Part shown: one piece after another, positions 52,042 to 61,671 of the stretch
How the letters are laid out: each line of letters begins with the position of its first letter
Position numbering within the stretch: position 1 is the first letter of the stretch
From: Pedobacter heparinus DSM 2366
GTDB lineage: Bacteria > Bacteroidota > Bacteroidia > Sphingobacteriales > Sphingobacteriaceae
Length of the DNA: 64,000 nucleotides
NCBI RefSeq assembly: GCF_000023825.1
Contig: NC_013061.1
Span: 1 to 64,000 of the forward strand
Direction: 5' to 3'
Program-made: the position numbers and the translations under genes
Notes under the pieces: model-generated
What the model was told of the DNA's origin: nothing
The model's input: only the letters and a program-made list of their open reading frames with translations
Database searches by the model: none

Positions 52042-53931
52042 ATGAGCATAGAAGAAAAAGGAACGATATCCATTCACACGGAGAACATTTTCCCAATCAT
52101 CAAGAAATTCCTGTATTCAGACAACGAGATCTTTTTAAGAGAGCTGGTTTCCAATGCCGTTGATGCGGTACAAAAAATTAAACGCCTGGCAGCACTGGGC
52201 CAATACAACGGTGAACTGGGCAACCCACTGGTTGAAGTTGCGGTGGATGAAGAAAAAAAGACCATTACCATTACCGATAATGGCTTGGGTATGACCGCCG
52301 AAGAGATTAAAAAATACATCAACCAGGTGGCATTTTCCGGCGCCAGCGAGTTTGTAGAGAAGTTTAAAGATGCCAAAGATGCCAACGAGATCATCGGTAA
52401 ATTTGGCTTGGGCTTCTATTCGGCCTTTATGGTTGCAGATCTCGTAGAGATCCAGACACTTTCTTATCAGGAGGGTGCCGAACCTGCCCGTTGGGTATGT
52501 GATGGCAGTACTGAGTTCGAAATTACGGCAGGTAACAGGACCAGCAGAGGTACCGAGATCATTTTACACATCAATGCAGAATCGGAAGAGTTTTTAAGCA
52601 AACACAAGCTGGAAGAGATCCTGGATAAATATGGCAAGTTTTTGCCTGTACCCATTAAGTTTGGTACCAAAACCATACAGGAACCGGATGGGGAGGATGA
52701 AGAAGGAAAACCGAAAACCAAAAGCGTTGAGACAGACAACATCATCAATACCACCAACCCGATCTGGACCAAGGCACCTGCAGATTTGTCAGACGAAGAT
52801 TACCTTGACTTTTATAAGCAATTGTATCCTTTTTCGGAAGATCCGCTTTTTTGGATCCACCTGAATGTAGATTATCCTTTTAACTTAACAGGTGTATTGT
52901 ACTTCCCGAAAGTGAAGAATGATTTTGATATGCAGCGCAATAAGATCAAATTGTTCTCACGTCAGGTATTCATTACCGATGAGGTGAAAGACATTGTGCC
53001 GGAGTTTTTAATGTTGCTGCATGGGGTGATCGATTCACCTGATATTCCTTTAAATGTTTCCAGAAGCTTTTTACAGGCCGACAGCAATGTGAAAAAGATC
53101 AACAGCTACATCACTAAAAAAGTTGCTGATAAGTTACAGGAGCTGTTCAATAAAGACCGTAAAGGTTATGAAGAAAAATGGGGCGATATTGGCCTGTTCG
53201 TAAAATACGGAATGGTGAGCGAAGAGAAATTTTATGAAAAAGCTAAAGACTTTGCCTTACTGACCAATACAAAACAAGAAAACTATACCCTGGAAGAGTA
53301 CCGCGATAAGGTGAAAGACATCCAGACCGATAAAAACGGGCAGCTGGTTTACATTTACGCGAACGATCCGTCAAAACAGGATAGCTTTATACAGTCGGCC
53401 AATAAAAAAGATTACGACGTATTGCTGATGAATTCCCCAATCGATAACCACTTTGTACAGCACCTGGAGCAGAAGCTGGAAAAAACATCTTTAAAACGTG
53501 TAGATTCAAGCGTGGCCAGTAAACTGATCGAGAAGGATGATAACCTGGAATCGGTTCTGTCAGAAGAACAAGCTAAAAAAGTTGCAGCTATATTTGATAA
53601 GGCGATCAATAAGCCGGGATACCATGTTGAGGTTGTAGGCTTAAATCCTGATGAACTACCTGTAACCGTAACCATGGATGAATTTATGCGCCGGATGAAA
53701 GATATGGCCGCTATGAGCGGTGGAATGGGTTTCTATGGCAATATGCCGGATAGCTATAAAGTCGCCATTAATGGAAACCACAAGCTGATCGGAAAAATTA
53801 TAGCTGCTGACAATGAAGAAGAGCAGGGCTTGCTGGCCAAACAGGCTGTAGATTTAGCATTGCTTGCACAAGGCATGCTTACCGGAGCGGAACTGACAGC
53901 CTTTGTGAGCAGAAGTGTAGAATTGATATAG
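52042..53931 (+). CDS. htpG: Molecular chaperone HtpG (Hsp90)
   Basis: The 629-residue protein is a bacterial Hsp90, with the GHKL ATPase domain: ELVSNAVDA, TDNGLGM and IGKFGLGFYSAF. Middle-domain markers are PLNVSRSFLQ and GVIDSPDIPLNVSR. The extra acidic segment near residue 210-235 (EDEEGKPKTKS) is a known variation. It is monocistronic, with a strong terminator after it. No CIRCE-like or heat-shock promoter was recognised. Confidence 0.96.
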   Translation: MSIEEKGTISIHTENIFPIIKKFLYSDNEIFLRELVSNAVDAVQKIKRLAALGQYNGELGNPLVEVAVDEEKKTITITDNGLGMTAEEIKKYINQVAFSGASEFVEKFKDAKDANEIIGKFGLGFYSAFMVADLVEIQTLSYQEGAEPARWVCDGSTEFEITAGNRTSRGTEIILHINAESEEFLSKHKLEEILDKYGKFLPVPIKFGTKTIQEPDGEDEEGKPKTKSVETDNIINTTNPIWTKAPADLSDEDYLDFYKQLYPFSEDPLFWIHLNVDYPFNLTGVLYFPKVKNDFDMQRNKIKLFSRQVFITDEVKDIVPEFLMLLHGVIDSPDIPLNVSRSFLQADSNVKKINSYITKKVADKLQELFNKDRKGYEEKWGDIGLFVKYGMVSEEKFYEKAKDFALLTNTKQENYTLEEYRDKVKDIQTDKNGQLVYIYANDPSKQDSFIQSANKKDYDVLLMNSPIDNHFVQHLEQKLEKTSLKRVDSSVASKLIEKDDNLESVLSEEQAKKVAAIFDKAINKPGYHVEVVGLNPDELPVTVTMDEFMRRMKDMAAMSGGMGFYGNMPDSYKVAINGNHKLIGKIIAADNEEEQGLLAKQAVDLALLAQGMLTGAELTAFVSRSVELI

Positions 53932-53960
53932 CATATAGCTGATGCTTTTCTGAAGAAGAT

Positions 53961-53990
53961 AAAAAGGCCTGGCTACTGCCAGGCCTTTTT
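53961..53990. terminator. Bidirectional terminator between htpG and the MazG-like gene
   Basis: AAAAAGGCCTGGC (53961-53973) and GCCAGGCCTTTTT (53978-53990) form a perfect 13-bp stem with a 4-nt loop. Confidence 0.93.
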
Positions 53991-53992
53991 AT

Positions 53993-54457
53993 TTATAGCA
54001 TGCTTTTAAGATCAGCAGGCGAATAATTGATGGATTTTAAGGTCTTGTCGTCATTGGACCTGTATACCAGGAACAATTCTTCTTCTTCCTTATGATAAGC
54101 ATCGCACTGGTGGTTTTTTCTGTAATGCGCTATTGTTTCATTCGCTTCTTCAAGCGATTTACAGGCTTTGCTCATGTTGGAACGGTGGACTTCATCAAAA
54201 AGAGACTTGAACTTATCACCCAGTCCGAATTCGAGAATGGCACCAGCCAGCACATATTGCAGGTCACATAGTGCATCGGCAACTTCTACAAAGTCGTTCG
54301 CCTCAATCGCCTGTTTCAATTCATGGAGTTCTTCAGCAAGTAAAGAAACCCTTAAATTGGCCCTTTCCCGGGAAGGAATGCCTGGTGTTTCTTTTATGGG
54401 GTGCTTAAAGGTTTTATGAAATTCAGCAACCTGGTTTAATGAATTCGGCTCTTGCAT
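53993..54457 (-). CDS. MazG-like nucleotide pyrophosphohydrolase
   Basis: The 154-residue all-alpha protein has the NTP-PPase metal motif: LLAEELHELKQA (ExxE) and EVADALCDLQYV (ExxD). It resembles the family annotated as nucleoside triphosphate pyrophosphohydrolase, or phosphoribosyl-ATP pyrophosphatase-like, in Bacteroidota. It probably cleans non-canonical dNTPs; the true substrate is uncertain. The C-terminal part (YHKEEEELFLVYRSNDDKTL) is a small added domain. It converges on htpG. Confidence 0.87.
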   Translation of the reverse strand: MQEPNSLNQVAEFHKTFKHPIKETPGIPSRERANLRVSLLAEELHELKQAIEANDFVEVADALCDLQYVLAGAILEFGLGDKFKSLFDEVHRSNMSKACKSLEEANETIAHYRKNHQCDAYHKEEEELFLVYRSNDDKTLKSINYSPADLKSML

Positions 54458-54691
54458 AGCTTTATAGAGTTGTTAGTGATCTGATTAAATTACTTCCGGG
54501 CAAAATTAAGTATTCCCGCTTAATATTTCGGTCCCCAGGCTACATCCTTAAAAAAAATATACGCTGCTGTAGCGTTTTTGATGCGGCCATCGTTTTAAGA
54601 AGAAAAATAGTTAATGGCCATTAACCTATTGTTGTGTAAAATTTAATAAAGACTCTTGTCGGGCCCTGTCTGACAATTAAAAACAAAAAAG

Positions 54692-55399
54692 ATGAAACTA
54701 ACAATTAATTTAAAAACGATATTCAAAACATTTATAGCTGCGGTTACCTTATCAGTAGTTTTTGTGGCCTGTTCAAAAGACAGGAGTGAGCCTCAGCAGG
54801 TAGCGGGGCTTTCTATTATCATGGCCTATCCGGATACCACAACTTTAGATTTTATCGTCGATCAAACAAGGGTAAACAATGCTAAAGGGTTGAACTTTAA
54901 CGGAAAAATTGATTATTTAAACCTATTTCCCGGAAACAGAAGGCTGGGCATCACCAAAAGAAATTCCAACAGGTTAATCATGTCCGAGAACTTTAACCTG
55001 CTTTCAGGGGTTGGCTATTCTATTTTTGTGGTAGATACCGTTAAGGATAATACCAAAAGATTTCTTTTGACAGAGGACGATCTGAGTGCTCCTGCTGCAG
55101 ATAAAGCAAAAATCCGCTTCATCAATTTAAGCAAGGATGCCCCTGCATTGAGCCTTAGGATACATGGAAAAGATGCAGACCTGTTTACCGGTAAAGCATT
55201 TTATGAGTATACCAGCTTTTCTGCTGTTGACCCGGGCGAAAGTGTAACCTTTGATGTCAACGAGGGAACAACACTTAAAACCAGTTTGCCGAATGTTAAA
55301 ATAGAAAAAGGGAAAATTTATACCATTTACGCCAAAGGGTTTCAGGCTGCTGCAATAGATAGCTTAAAACTGCGTGCTGCAATTTACACACACAAATAA
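54692..55399 (+). CDS. DUF4397 lipoprotein
   Basis: The 235-residue protein has a lipoprotein signal (VVFVACSK, Cys at about residue 27) and DUF4397-type beta-sandwich segments: AKIRFINLSKDAPALSLRIHG near residue 148 and YTIYAKGFQ near 213. DUF4397 proteins are envelope lipoproteins of unknown function. The 234 bases before it hold no gene and no clear promoter. A stem-loop with a T-run follows. Confidence 0.85.
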   Translation: MKLTINLKTIFKTFIAAVTLSVVFVACSKDRSEPQQVAGLSIIMAYPDTTTLDFIVDQTRVNNAKGLNFNGKIDYLNLFPGNRRLGITKRNSNRLIMSENFNLLSGVGYSIFVVDTVKDNTKRFLLTEDDLSAPAADKAKIRFINLSKDAPALSLRIHGKDADLFTGKAFYEYTSFSAVDPGESVTFDVNEGTTLKTSLPNVKIEKGKIYTIYAKGFQAAAIDSLKLRAAIYTHK

Positions 55400-55414
55400 T
55401 ATCTGTTTATATTT

Positions 55415-55452
55415 GAGGATGTTCTGTAATTTTATACGGGACATCCTCTTTT
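55415..55452 (+). terminator. Terminator after the DUF4397 gene
   Basis: GAGGATGT (55415-55422) pairs with ACATCCTC (55441-55448), extended by a G-T pair, and a short T-run follows. The loop is long, so it is weaker than the others. Confidence 0.6.
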
Positions 55453-55507
55453 AAAATTCAGCTGAGGTCTATGAAAAACGTATAAACCCCTAATTGCCTA
55501 AAAAGGA

Positions 55508-56095
55508 ATGCTCAAGTTTGAGGACGCTATAGCGGGGTGCTTAAGGAACGACAATAAGAGTAAAGAGATGGTGTATAAATCATTCTATGGATATTTAATG
55601 GGCGTAACTTTACGGTATGTTGAGGATAGGAATGATGCGGAAGAGCTTGTAAATGACAGTTTTATAAAGATATTTAAGAACATCTCCCAGTTTAGCGCAC
55701 CTAAGTATAATGACCAGATGCAAAAAGCCTTTAAAGGCTGGATTGCCAAAATTTCTTCCCGTACGGCAATAGATTTTTTGAGGGGCAAAAGAACATTTCT
55801 ATACGTTGATGACATGACTGAACTGCAGCAGCCCATTACCGAGCTGAATGCGGTTTCGCAGCTTAATGTGCAGGATATGATGAAGATGCTGAATAAATTA
55901 CCGGAAACACACAAACTGGTTTTTAATATGTACGAAATTGAAGGCTTTTCGCATGAAGAGATTTCAAAAATGATGAATATCCCGGAAAGTTCCTGCAGGG
56001 TTTACCTGACAAGGGCAAAGAACAAGTTGAGAGAACTTTATAAAAACTCTTTGTTAAATGCATACGAACCGACAACACAAATCCGCAAAACATGA
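55508..56095 (+). CDS. RNA polymerase sigma factor, ECF type
   Basis: The 195-residue protein has sigma region 2 (VTLRYVEDRNDAEELVNDSFIKIFKNI) and region 4 (LPETHKLVFNMYEIEGFSHEEISKMMNIPESSCRVYLTRAKNKL). It is an alternative sigma factor of the extracytoplasmic type. It lacks a FecR-type anti-sigma neighbour; the next gene overlaps it by four bases and carries a cytoplasmic N-terminus plus a membrane helix. This arrangement suggests that the neighbour controls it. Confidence 0.93.
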   Translation: MLKFEDAIAGCLRNDNKSKEMVYKSFYGYLMGVTLRYVEDRNDAEELVNDSFIKIFKNISQFSAPKYNDQMQKAFKGWIAKISSRTAIDFLRGKRTFLYVDDMTELQQPITELNAVSQLNVQDMMKMLNKLPETHKLVFNMYEIEGFSHEEISKMMNIPESSCRVYLTRAKNKLRELYKNSLLNAYEPTTQIRKT

Positions 56096-57375
56096 AACCG
56101 GAAGATGACGGGCTGATTGCCCATATAAGGGAAAGTTTGACGGAACACGAGGAGGCCTATAATCCTGGTGCATGGGAGCGCTTTGAAAAGAAAGAGCGTA
56201 AAGGGAAAGGTCTGCTTTGGCTAACAAGTTTAGCTGCGGCAGCAGTGGCCCTGATGATTGGTTTTGCTTTATTTTATACCAGCCATAAAACACTGCATAA
56301 AAACCCGGACCTGTATACTAAAATCAGTAAGCCGGTACAGGATACTATCGCTGTGTTGCCGGTCCCGGCAAAAGAAACAGCAGCTGCTCATGGCATAGCC
56401 GAAAGACTGAATACTGGAGTTGCACATAACCAGGCGGTAACTAAACAACGCAGCAACAATAACATCAGCAGCAGTCCTTTAATTGTGAATACACAACAGC
56501 CTGTGGCACCGATTAGCGCTGTAAGCCCCGTAAAAGAGCCGGCCGTTCAGGAGCCTAAAACAAGTACAGCACCTGTTGCGGTGACTATTGAGAAAAAAGA
56601 GGTTATTGTAACTGCTGCAGATTCGGGAGTTGTGGCTAAAACCCAGGAAAAGACAAATAAGCCACTTAGTTTTCAGGAGTTTCTGAACGCAGAAGTAAAG
56701 ACCAACCCGCAGGTTGCCCAAACAAAATCGGTCGCCAAAAAGAGCGATAAATGGGAAATGGGAGTTGTTGTGGCCCCGTCTATAGGCAACGGTAAAAAAC
56801 TGAACATGGGTTATGGTGTAAGCATGGCTTATGCATTGTCCAATAAAGTATCTATCAGTTCTGGAATTTCTTACAGTGAAATGGGCGCATCTAAAGACCT
56901 CACAAATAATGGTGAAAGAGCATTTAACAGTCCCGGTCCGGCCTCGGCAATGGTTAGGGAAACAAAAAGCCTGCAATCTGTTGATGCCAACCTGGTAGGA
57001 CTGGATATCCCGATAGAGATCAAATATTACTTCAATAAAAAATTCTATACCAATGTCGGGCTCTCTGCCTTTGCCGTATTAAGCCAGAAACAAAGTAACA
57101 ATTACCTGCAGGGGGTGGTAGAAAATGACCTGAGCAACCAATCGGGGTTTTCGGCTGTTTATACCACGAAAAGTGTTTCTGAGGCAGTTCCATCGGCTGA
57201 AGTGAGGAACGACAAATATCTCGGCTTTTACAACATCTCCTTTGGCTATAAGCAAAAAATATCCGACAAACGTGCTTTTGCTGTAGAACCCTTTCTGAAG
57301 CTGCCGGTAAAAGAATTTACAAAAGAAAACCTATACCTGCTGGGTACAGGTATAAGGTTAAAGTTTGATTTCTAA
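56092..57375 (+). CDS. Single-helix membrane protein with C-terminal outer-membrane beta-barrel-like domain
   Basis: The 427-residue protein has a short soluble N-terminus (1-40, with EAYNPGAWERFEKK, as in Bacteroidota anti-sigma-like proteins), one membrane helix (about 42-62), a low-complexity Pro/Ala/Val/Thr-rich linker (about 75-215), and a beta-barrel-like domain (about 220-427) ending in Phe (RLKFDF). It overlaps the sigma-factor gene by four bases. It may sense envelope state and control the sigma factor, which is inference. An inner-membrane helix and an outer-membrane barrel in one chain is unusual. Confidence 0.75.
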   Translation: MKPEDDGLIAHIRESLTEHEEAYNPGAWERFEKKERKGKGLLWLTSLAAAAVALMIGFALFYTSHKTLHKNPDLYTKISKPVQDTIAVLPVPAKETAAAHGIAERLNTGVAHNQAVTKQRSNNNISSSPLIVNTQQPVAPISAVSPVKEPAVQEPKTSTAPVAVTIEKKEVIVTAADSGVVAKTQEKTNKPLSFQEFLNAEVKTNPQVAQTKSVAKKSDKWEMGVVVAPSIGNGKKLNMGYGVSMAYALSNKVSISSGISYSEMGASKDLTNNGERAFNSPGPASAMVRETKSLQSVDANLVGLDIPIEIKYYFNKKFYTNVGLSAFAVLSQKQSNNYLQGVVENDLSNQSGFSAVYTTKSVSEAVPSAEVRNDKYLGFYNISFGYKQKISDKRAFAVEPFLKLPVKEFTKENLYLLGTGIRLKFDF

Positions 57376-60188
57376 TGGCGGGGGCCTTTCTTTTCCGGCA
57401 TTAAGATAAATTCGGCCAGATTTTCGCCACCGGCATATTGCCGCGCAGCAGTGCGGACACTTTCAGGGCTTACTTCACCAAGAAGCTTATTGTAGGACGG
57501 TTCTGTTTCGGGTTTATCCCTGTTCATGTACTGGTTTCTCAGGTAATATACCCACCAGGTATTGCTTTCCACCTGCGTTTCGCGCATGCGCAGTTGCGCT
57601 GCCATAAACTTCTGTATTTCTGCCGGTTCGGGCCCTTCTCTTTTTAAGCGCTCCACTTCTTCTTTGCTGGCCTCAATTAAATGCTGTACATTTTCGGGGG
57701 CACAGTTAAAGCTGATGGTGATGCTGTATCTTTGAACGGGGATATTGCCATAACCCACATTTACAGATGGGGTATATACACCGCTTTCTTTTGCCCTTAA
57801 ACGGTTCAGGATCCTGTAATTGATCATTTCCTTTAAGGCTTCCAACTGAATGTTGTTCAGGTCATTGTAGGTATAAGTGCCGCTATATACCAGCTGCACC
57901 CTGCTTTTTGCTTCGATACCCTTATAAACGGTTTTGCTTACCTGGCCCCTGGGCGTGCCAAAGCCAGCGTCTTTGTAGTGCTCTTTTCTGTGGATGGCCG
58001 GCAGGTTTCCCAGGTATTTTTTGATCAGGGGAATGGCCTTTGCCGTATCTATCGCCCCCACCAGTATAAAAGTAAAATCACTGGCATCAGCAAAACGATC
58101 CTGATAGAAACGATAAGCCTGGTCTATCGATGTACCATCCAGGTTTCCCGCTGTTTTTCTGGGGTTATAGCTGTTTAAAACAGCTGTAACGGTATCCTGA
58201 AAAACCAGGTTAGGACTTGCACTTCGGTTGGCCATACTGGCTTCCTGTTGTGAAATGATGGCCAACCAGGCCTCAGGATCTTTGCGGGGCTGTGTAAAAT
58301 ACAGGTATATCAATTGCAGTGCTGTTTCCAGTTCAGCCGGCGAGGCACTTCCACTCAGACCTTCTGTAAAGTCGCTGATGGAGGCCGAAAGATTTACCGA
58401 ACGGCCGCTCAGCATTTTATTCAGCTGTGCCCGTGTCAGCTTGCCCAGGCCACTCCGGTTTACCAGTAATGCTGCCAGCGCGGCTGAATGATATATAGAA
58501 TCTGCGGCAATAGATGTACCGCCATAACTGTATCCATTGATGATGATCTGGTCATTTTTAAAACGTGTCGGTTTGAGTATTACCCGGGCACCATTGCCTA
58601 AAATGAGTTCGGAAACCCCGGTGCCGACATTGGTTTTTGCCGCACTTATAACACCGCCCTCCGGTAGGTTGTCCAGCAGTTTTGATGGAACGGCCTCGCT
58701 CCGGTAGGGCTGCAGGTTCCTGCCGGAATCACTGATCCAGGAAAGCAGTTTTTTTTGATCAGGAAGCAGGGCTTTGTCCTTTTCCGGCGCTTCTATAATA
58801 ATTACCCGGTTCTCTGTGCTGTTCAAAGCGCGGATCAGTTTATCCAGTTGCTCAAGCTTAATCTTAGCGAGGTTATTTTTCAGGAAATGATACTCATAAT
58901 CGATGCCGGGAATGGCTTCTCCCTTTGTAAAGTGATTCAGGTATTCGGTCACATAAGCGGCAGAACTGTTCTTGTCGCGTTCTTTCCATTGTCTTTCTAT
59001 GGTATTGAAAAGCGATTTCTTTGCACTTTCCAGTTCAGCCTGGGTAAACCCGAATTGCCTGGCCTGTTCATTAACCGCAAGTATTTTTTTTGCTGCCTGT
59101 TCCAACTGTCCCGGCTTGGCGGTTACCGCAATTGTAAAGGCATCAATATCAGCCAGAAAGCGGCCATAACCAATAGAGCCGATCAGCAAGGGAGCATTGG
59201 CCTGCTGTCTCAGTTCAGCAACACGGCTACCCAACATCCGGTTCAGCAGGCTCCGGCTTAATGATTCTATCAAATCGGCACTGGTTCTGACCGCTTTACC
59301 CTGGTGCCGTACAATGATCTGCATCCTGGTACTGGTCTGCTCGGGGTCTGTAATGATTTTTATTTGTGTGCCTTTATCAGGGGGAATGGAATAGTTTATT
59401 CTTTTCCTGCTGTGCATCGGATTTTTTAAAGTGCTGAAATTTTCCCTGATCAGCCTTTCTACCAGCTTCGGGTCAAAATCACCAACGGCAATAACGGCCT
59501 GAAGGTCGGGCCGGTACCAGTCCTTATAAAACCTTTTGATCACATCAGGTTTAAAGGTTTTTAACAGCTCATCTTTGCCAATTGGCATGCGACTGGCGTA
59601 CCTGGAGTTGTTCAGCAAGGCAGGTATTACCTGTTTCTGAATGCGTTCTGCCACATTTTTGCCCCTTGAGCGTTCTTCTTCTAAAATGATCCCGCGCTCC
59701 CTGTTTATTGCCCCCTCTTCAAAAGTAACCAGTCCTGCCCAGTTGGCCATCATGCTGAAGCTCTTTTTAAAAACGGCCATACTATCTGTTGGCAAAGGGA
59801 GCTTGTATATCGTTTCATTAAAAGAAGTAGAAGCGTTTACATCCGCACCAAACTTTACCCCGGCCTTTTGGAGGTAATTGACCAGTTCATTTTTAGGGAA
59901 ATCCCTTGTACCGTTAAAAGCCATATGTTCTGTAAAGTGGGCAAGGCCCAGCTGGTCATCATCTTCCATTAAGGAACCGACATGTGTAACCAGGTACAGG
60001 ACAGCCCGTTTTGCCGGTTCGCTGTTTTTACGAATGTAATAAGTAAGCCCATTGGGCAGCTTCCCGATTTTAACTGCCGTATCTACCGGCAACAATCCGG
60101 CCTTAGCGGTGGTTTTTGTTGTATGCTGTGCCATTAACGGTACAGCATACAATAGCATTACAGTAAAAAATAAAAAATGATTCTTCAT
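57372..60188 (-). CDS. M16 family zinc peptidase, exported, large form
   Basis: The 938-residue protein has a signal peptide (1-20, ending PLMA) and two M16 units. The first has the zinc motif HFTEH (residues 84-88) with INRERGIILEEER downstream; later units show the degenerate repeats of PqqL-type proteases. It should degrade peptides in the periplasm. It is encoded 9 bases after a SusD gene, itself following SusC, so its substrate probably enters through that pair. The end overlaps the beta-barrel gene by four bases. Confidence 0.92.
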   Translation of the reverse strand: MKNHFLFFTVMLLYAVPLMAQHTTKTTAKAGLLPVDTAVKIGKLPNGLTYYIRKNSEPAKRAVLYLVTHVGSLMEDDDQLGLAHFTEHMAFNGTRDFPKNELVNYLQKAGVKFGADVNASTSFNETIYKLPLPTDSMAVFKKSFSMMANWAGLVTFEEGAINRERGIILEEERSRGKNVAERIQKQVIPALLNNSRYASRMPIGKDELLKTFKPDVIKRFYKDWYRPDLQAVIAVGDFDPKLVERLIRENFSTLKNPMHSRKRINYSIPPDKGTQIKIITDPEQTSTRMQIIVRHQGKAVRTSADLIESLSRSLLNRMLGSRVAELRQQANAPLLIGSIGYGRFLADIDAFTIAVTAKPGQLEQAAKKILAVNEQARQFGFTQAELESAKKSLFNTIERQWKERDKNSSAAYVTEYLNHFTKGEAIPGIDYEYHFLKNNLAKIKLEQLDKLIRALNSTENRVIIIEAPEKDKALLPDQKKLLSWISDSGRNLQPYRSEAVPSKLLDNLPEGGVISAAKTNVGTGVSELILGNGARVILKPTRFKNDQIIINGYSYGGTSIAADSIYHSAALAALLVNRSGLGKLTRAQLNKMLSGRSVNLSASISDFTEGLSGSASPAELETALQLIYLYFTQPRKDPEAWLAIISQQEASMANRSASPNLVFQDTVTAVLNSYNPRKTAGNLDGTSIDQAYRFYQDRFADASDFTFILVGAIDTAKAIPLIKKYLGNLPAIHRKEHYKDAGFGTPRGQVSKTVYKGIEAKSRVQLVYSGTYTYNDLNNIQLEALKEMINYRILNRLRAKESGVYTPSVNVGYGNIPVQRYSITISFNCAPENVQHLIEASKEEVERLKREGPEPAEIQKFMAAQLRMRETQVESNTWWVYYLRNQYMNRDKPETEPSYNKLLGEVSPESVRTAARQYAGGENLAEFILMPEKKGPRH

Positions 60189-60197
60189 GCCAGGTGG

Positions 60198-61661
60198 TTA
60201 ATTGTTTTTCATTCCCGGATTGGCATTGATCACGCTTTGAGGAAAACGAATGGCAAACCTTTCAGGTTTTAAAGTATAGGTAGTTACCGCCCCTGTTGCC
60301 GATACATATTTGTGGGTATAAGGCATTTTGCCGGCAAATAAAGGATCTTTATACAGACGGCGCATGTCAAACCAGCGATAACCCTGCATAGAAAGCTCCC
60401 GTGTCCGCTCGTCTATGATAAAGCGGATCAGCGCATCTTTATCGGTAATGCTTACGGTAGCGCTGGTTGCAGGCATCCTTTTCTTTCTCAGGGCCTCCAG
60501 GTCGGTTACAGCTCCGCCGATGTCGCCCGTACGGGCTTTACATTCTGCACTCAGCAGGTACATTTCGGCTAAGCGAACACCATATTGTGTGTTGTAAAAA
60601 CCGATGGCCCGCATCGGGGCCGGGGCTCCGGGAGGATTTGGTGATAAGATGGTCCCGCCTCCGTAAGGTTGGCTGGAGAACAGCTTAAGGCGGGTATCAT
60701 TTGCGGTATACAAAGCCACAACCTCGGGCGCCAGCAAAATGTCGGCCCCGTTTAACGACCAGCTATTGTTAAAGCCCCGGTCCAGCAAAGTCTCTTCGTG
60801 CAGGTCTCCAGAAGGTACACCTGATAAATAAGCTTTAGGGGTGGTGGTCACATTATAGCCCCAGGTACCACCTGTAGCCAGGGTTACATTGTAATCATAT
60901 AATTTAACCACAAAATTAGTGGGCAGGTGCGTAAATGCATTGCTGATCTGGGTAAGGCCCTCCGTATAGCGGCCCATAAATACATATACTTTAGCCAATA
61001 TGGCCTCTGCTGCGGCTTTGGACATCCGTACGCGGGCCGCAGATTGGGGGGGCAAGCCAGCAATGGCCTTTTTAAGGTCGTCAATAATAAAATCATATAC
61101 TTCGGCTACCGAAGCCCGGGTAAATTTTGTTTCTGCCACATCTGCGGCAGTAATGATCGGATAGCCCGGATCTGTTTTAGAGGTTGTTTCATTGTAAGGT
61201 AGACCAAAATAATTGATCAGCATGAAATATGACCAGGCGCGGTTGGCATAGGCTTCGGCCTGCAGTTCTGCCTTTTGCTGCTGAGAACCGCCTTCAGAAT
61301 CCATCACCTCATTGATCACTTTGTTGTAAATATAGATCTTGGGCATCAGCAGGCTCATCTCTGTGGCATTGTCTTCCGGTTCATACACCTCATCTTCCCA
61401 GCGGAAAAAGCGCTGCGTTCTCAGTGTGGCCTTGGCATAAAGCGGATCGGCAACAATGGCATCGTCGCCCATAATTACTGCAGAAGTTGGAAGGCCGATG
61501 CGGATCGCGCCCCAGTTAAACATCAGGTCATATTCAGCGGTTTTTGAAGCAATCAGTTTTCCCTTCGGATTAACGTTCAGAAAGTCTTTTTTGCAGGCAT
61601 TTAAAGCAGTCAGCACGAACAGCACAACAGCTATTTTGGTTATAAATGATCTCTTTTTCAT
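60198..61661 (-). CDS. SusD/RagB family nutrient-binding lipoprotein
   Basis: The 487-residue protein has a lipoprotein signal (LTALNACKKDFLNVNPKG, Cys at about residue 23) and the SusD core: TPR-like helices (AYANRAWSYFMLINYFGLPY), PQSAARVRMSKAAAEAILAKVYVFMG and the C-terminal FIIDERTRELSMQGYRWFDMRRL. It should bind substrate at the outer surface and close over its SusC partner, encoded 10 bases upstream. No polysaccharide lyase or glycoside hydrolase is nearby; the M16 peptidase next to it suggests peptide uptake. Confidence 0.94.
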   Translation of the reverse strand: MKKRSFITKIAVVLFVLTALNACKKDFLNVNPKGKLIASKTAEYDLMFNWGAIRIGLPTSAVIMGDDAIVADPLYAKATLRTQRFFRWEDEVYEPEDNATEMSLLMPKIYIYNKVINEVMDSEGGSQQQKAELQAEAYANRAWSYFMLINYFGLPYNETTSKTDPGYPIITAADVAETKFTRASVAEVYDFIIDDLKKAIAGLPPQSAARVRMSKAAAEAILAKVYVFMGRYTEGLTQISNAFTHLPTNFVVKLYDYNVTLATGGTWGYNVTTTPKAYLSGVPSGDLHEETLLDRGFNNSWSLNGADILLAPEVVALYTANDTRLKLFSSQPYGGGTILSPNPPGAPAPMRAIGFYNTQYGVRLAEMYLLSAECKARTGDIGGAVTDLEALRKKRMPATSATVSITDKDALIRFIIDERTRELSMQGYRWFDMRRLYKDPLFAGKMPYTHKYVSATGAVTTYTLKPERFAIRFPQSVINANPGMKNN

Positions 61662-61671
61662 AATCGTTCGT

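Noticed and set aside
55408..55415. TATATTTG ahead of the sigma-factor gene
   Set aside because: It overlaps the terminator stem of the DUF4397 gene and lies about 90 bases from the ATG; too ambiguous to list as a promoter.
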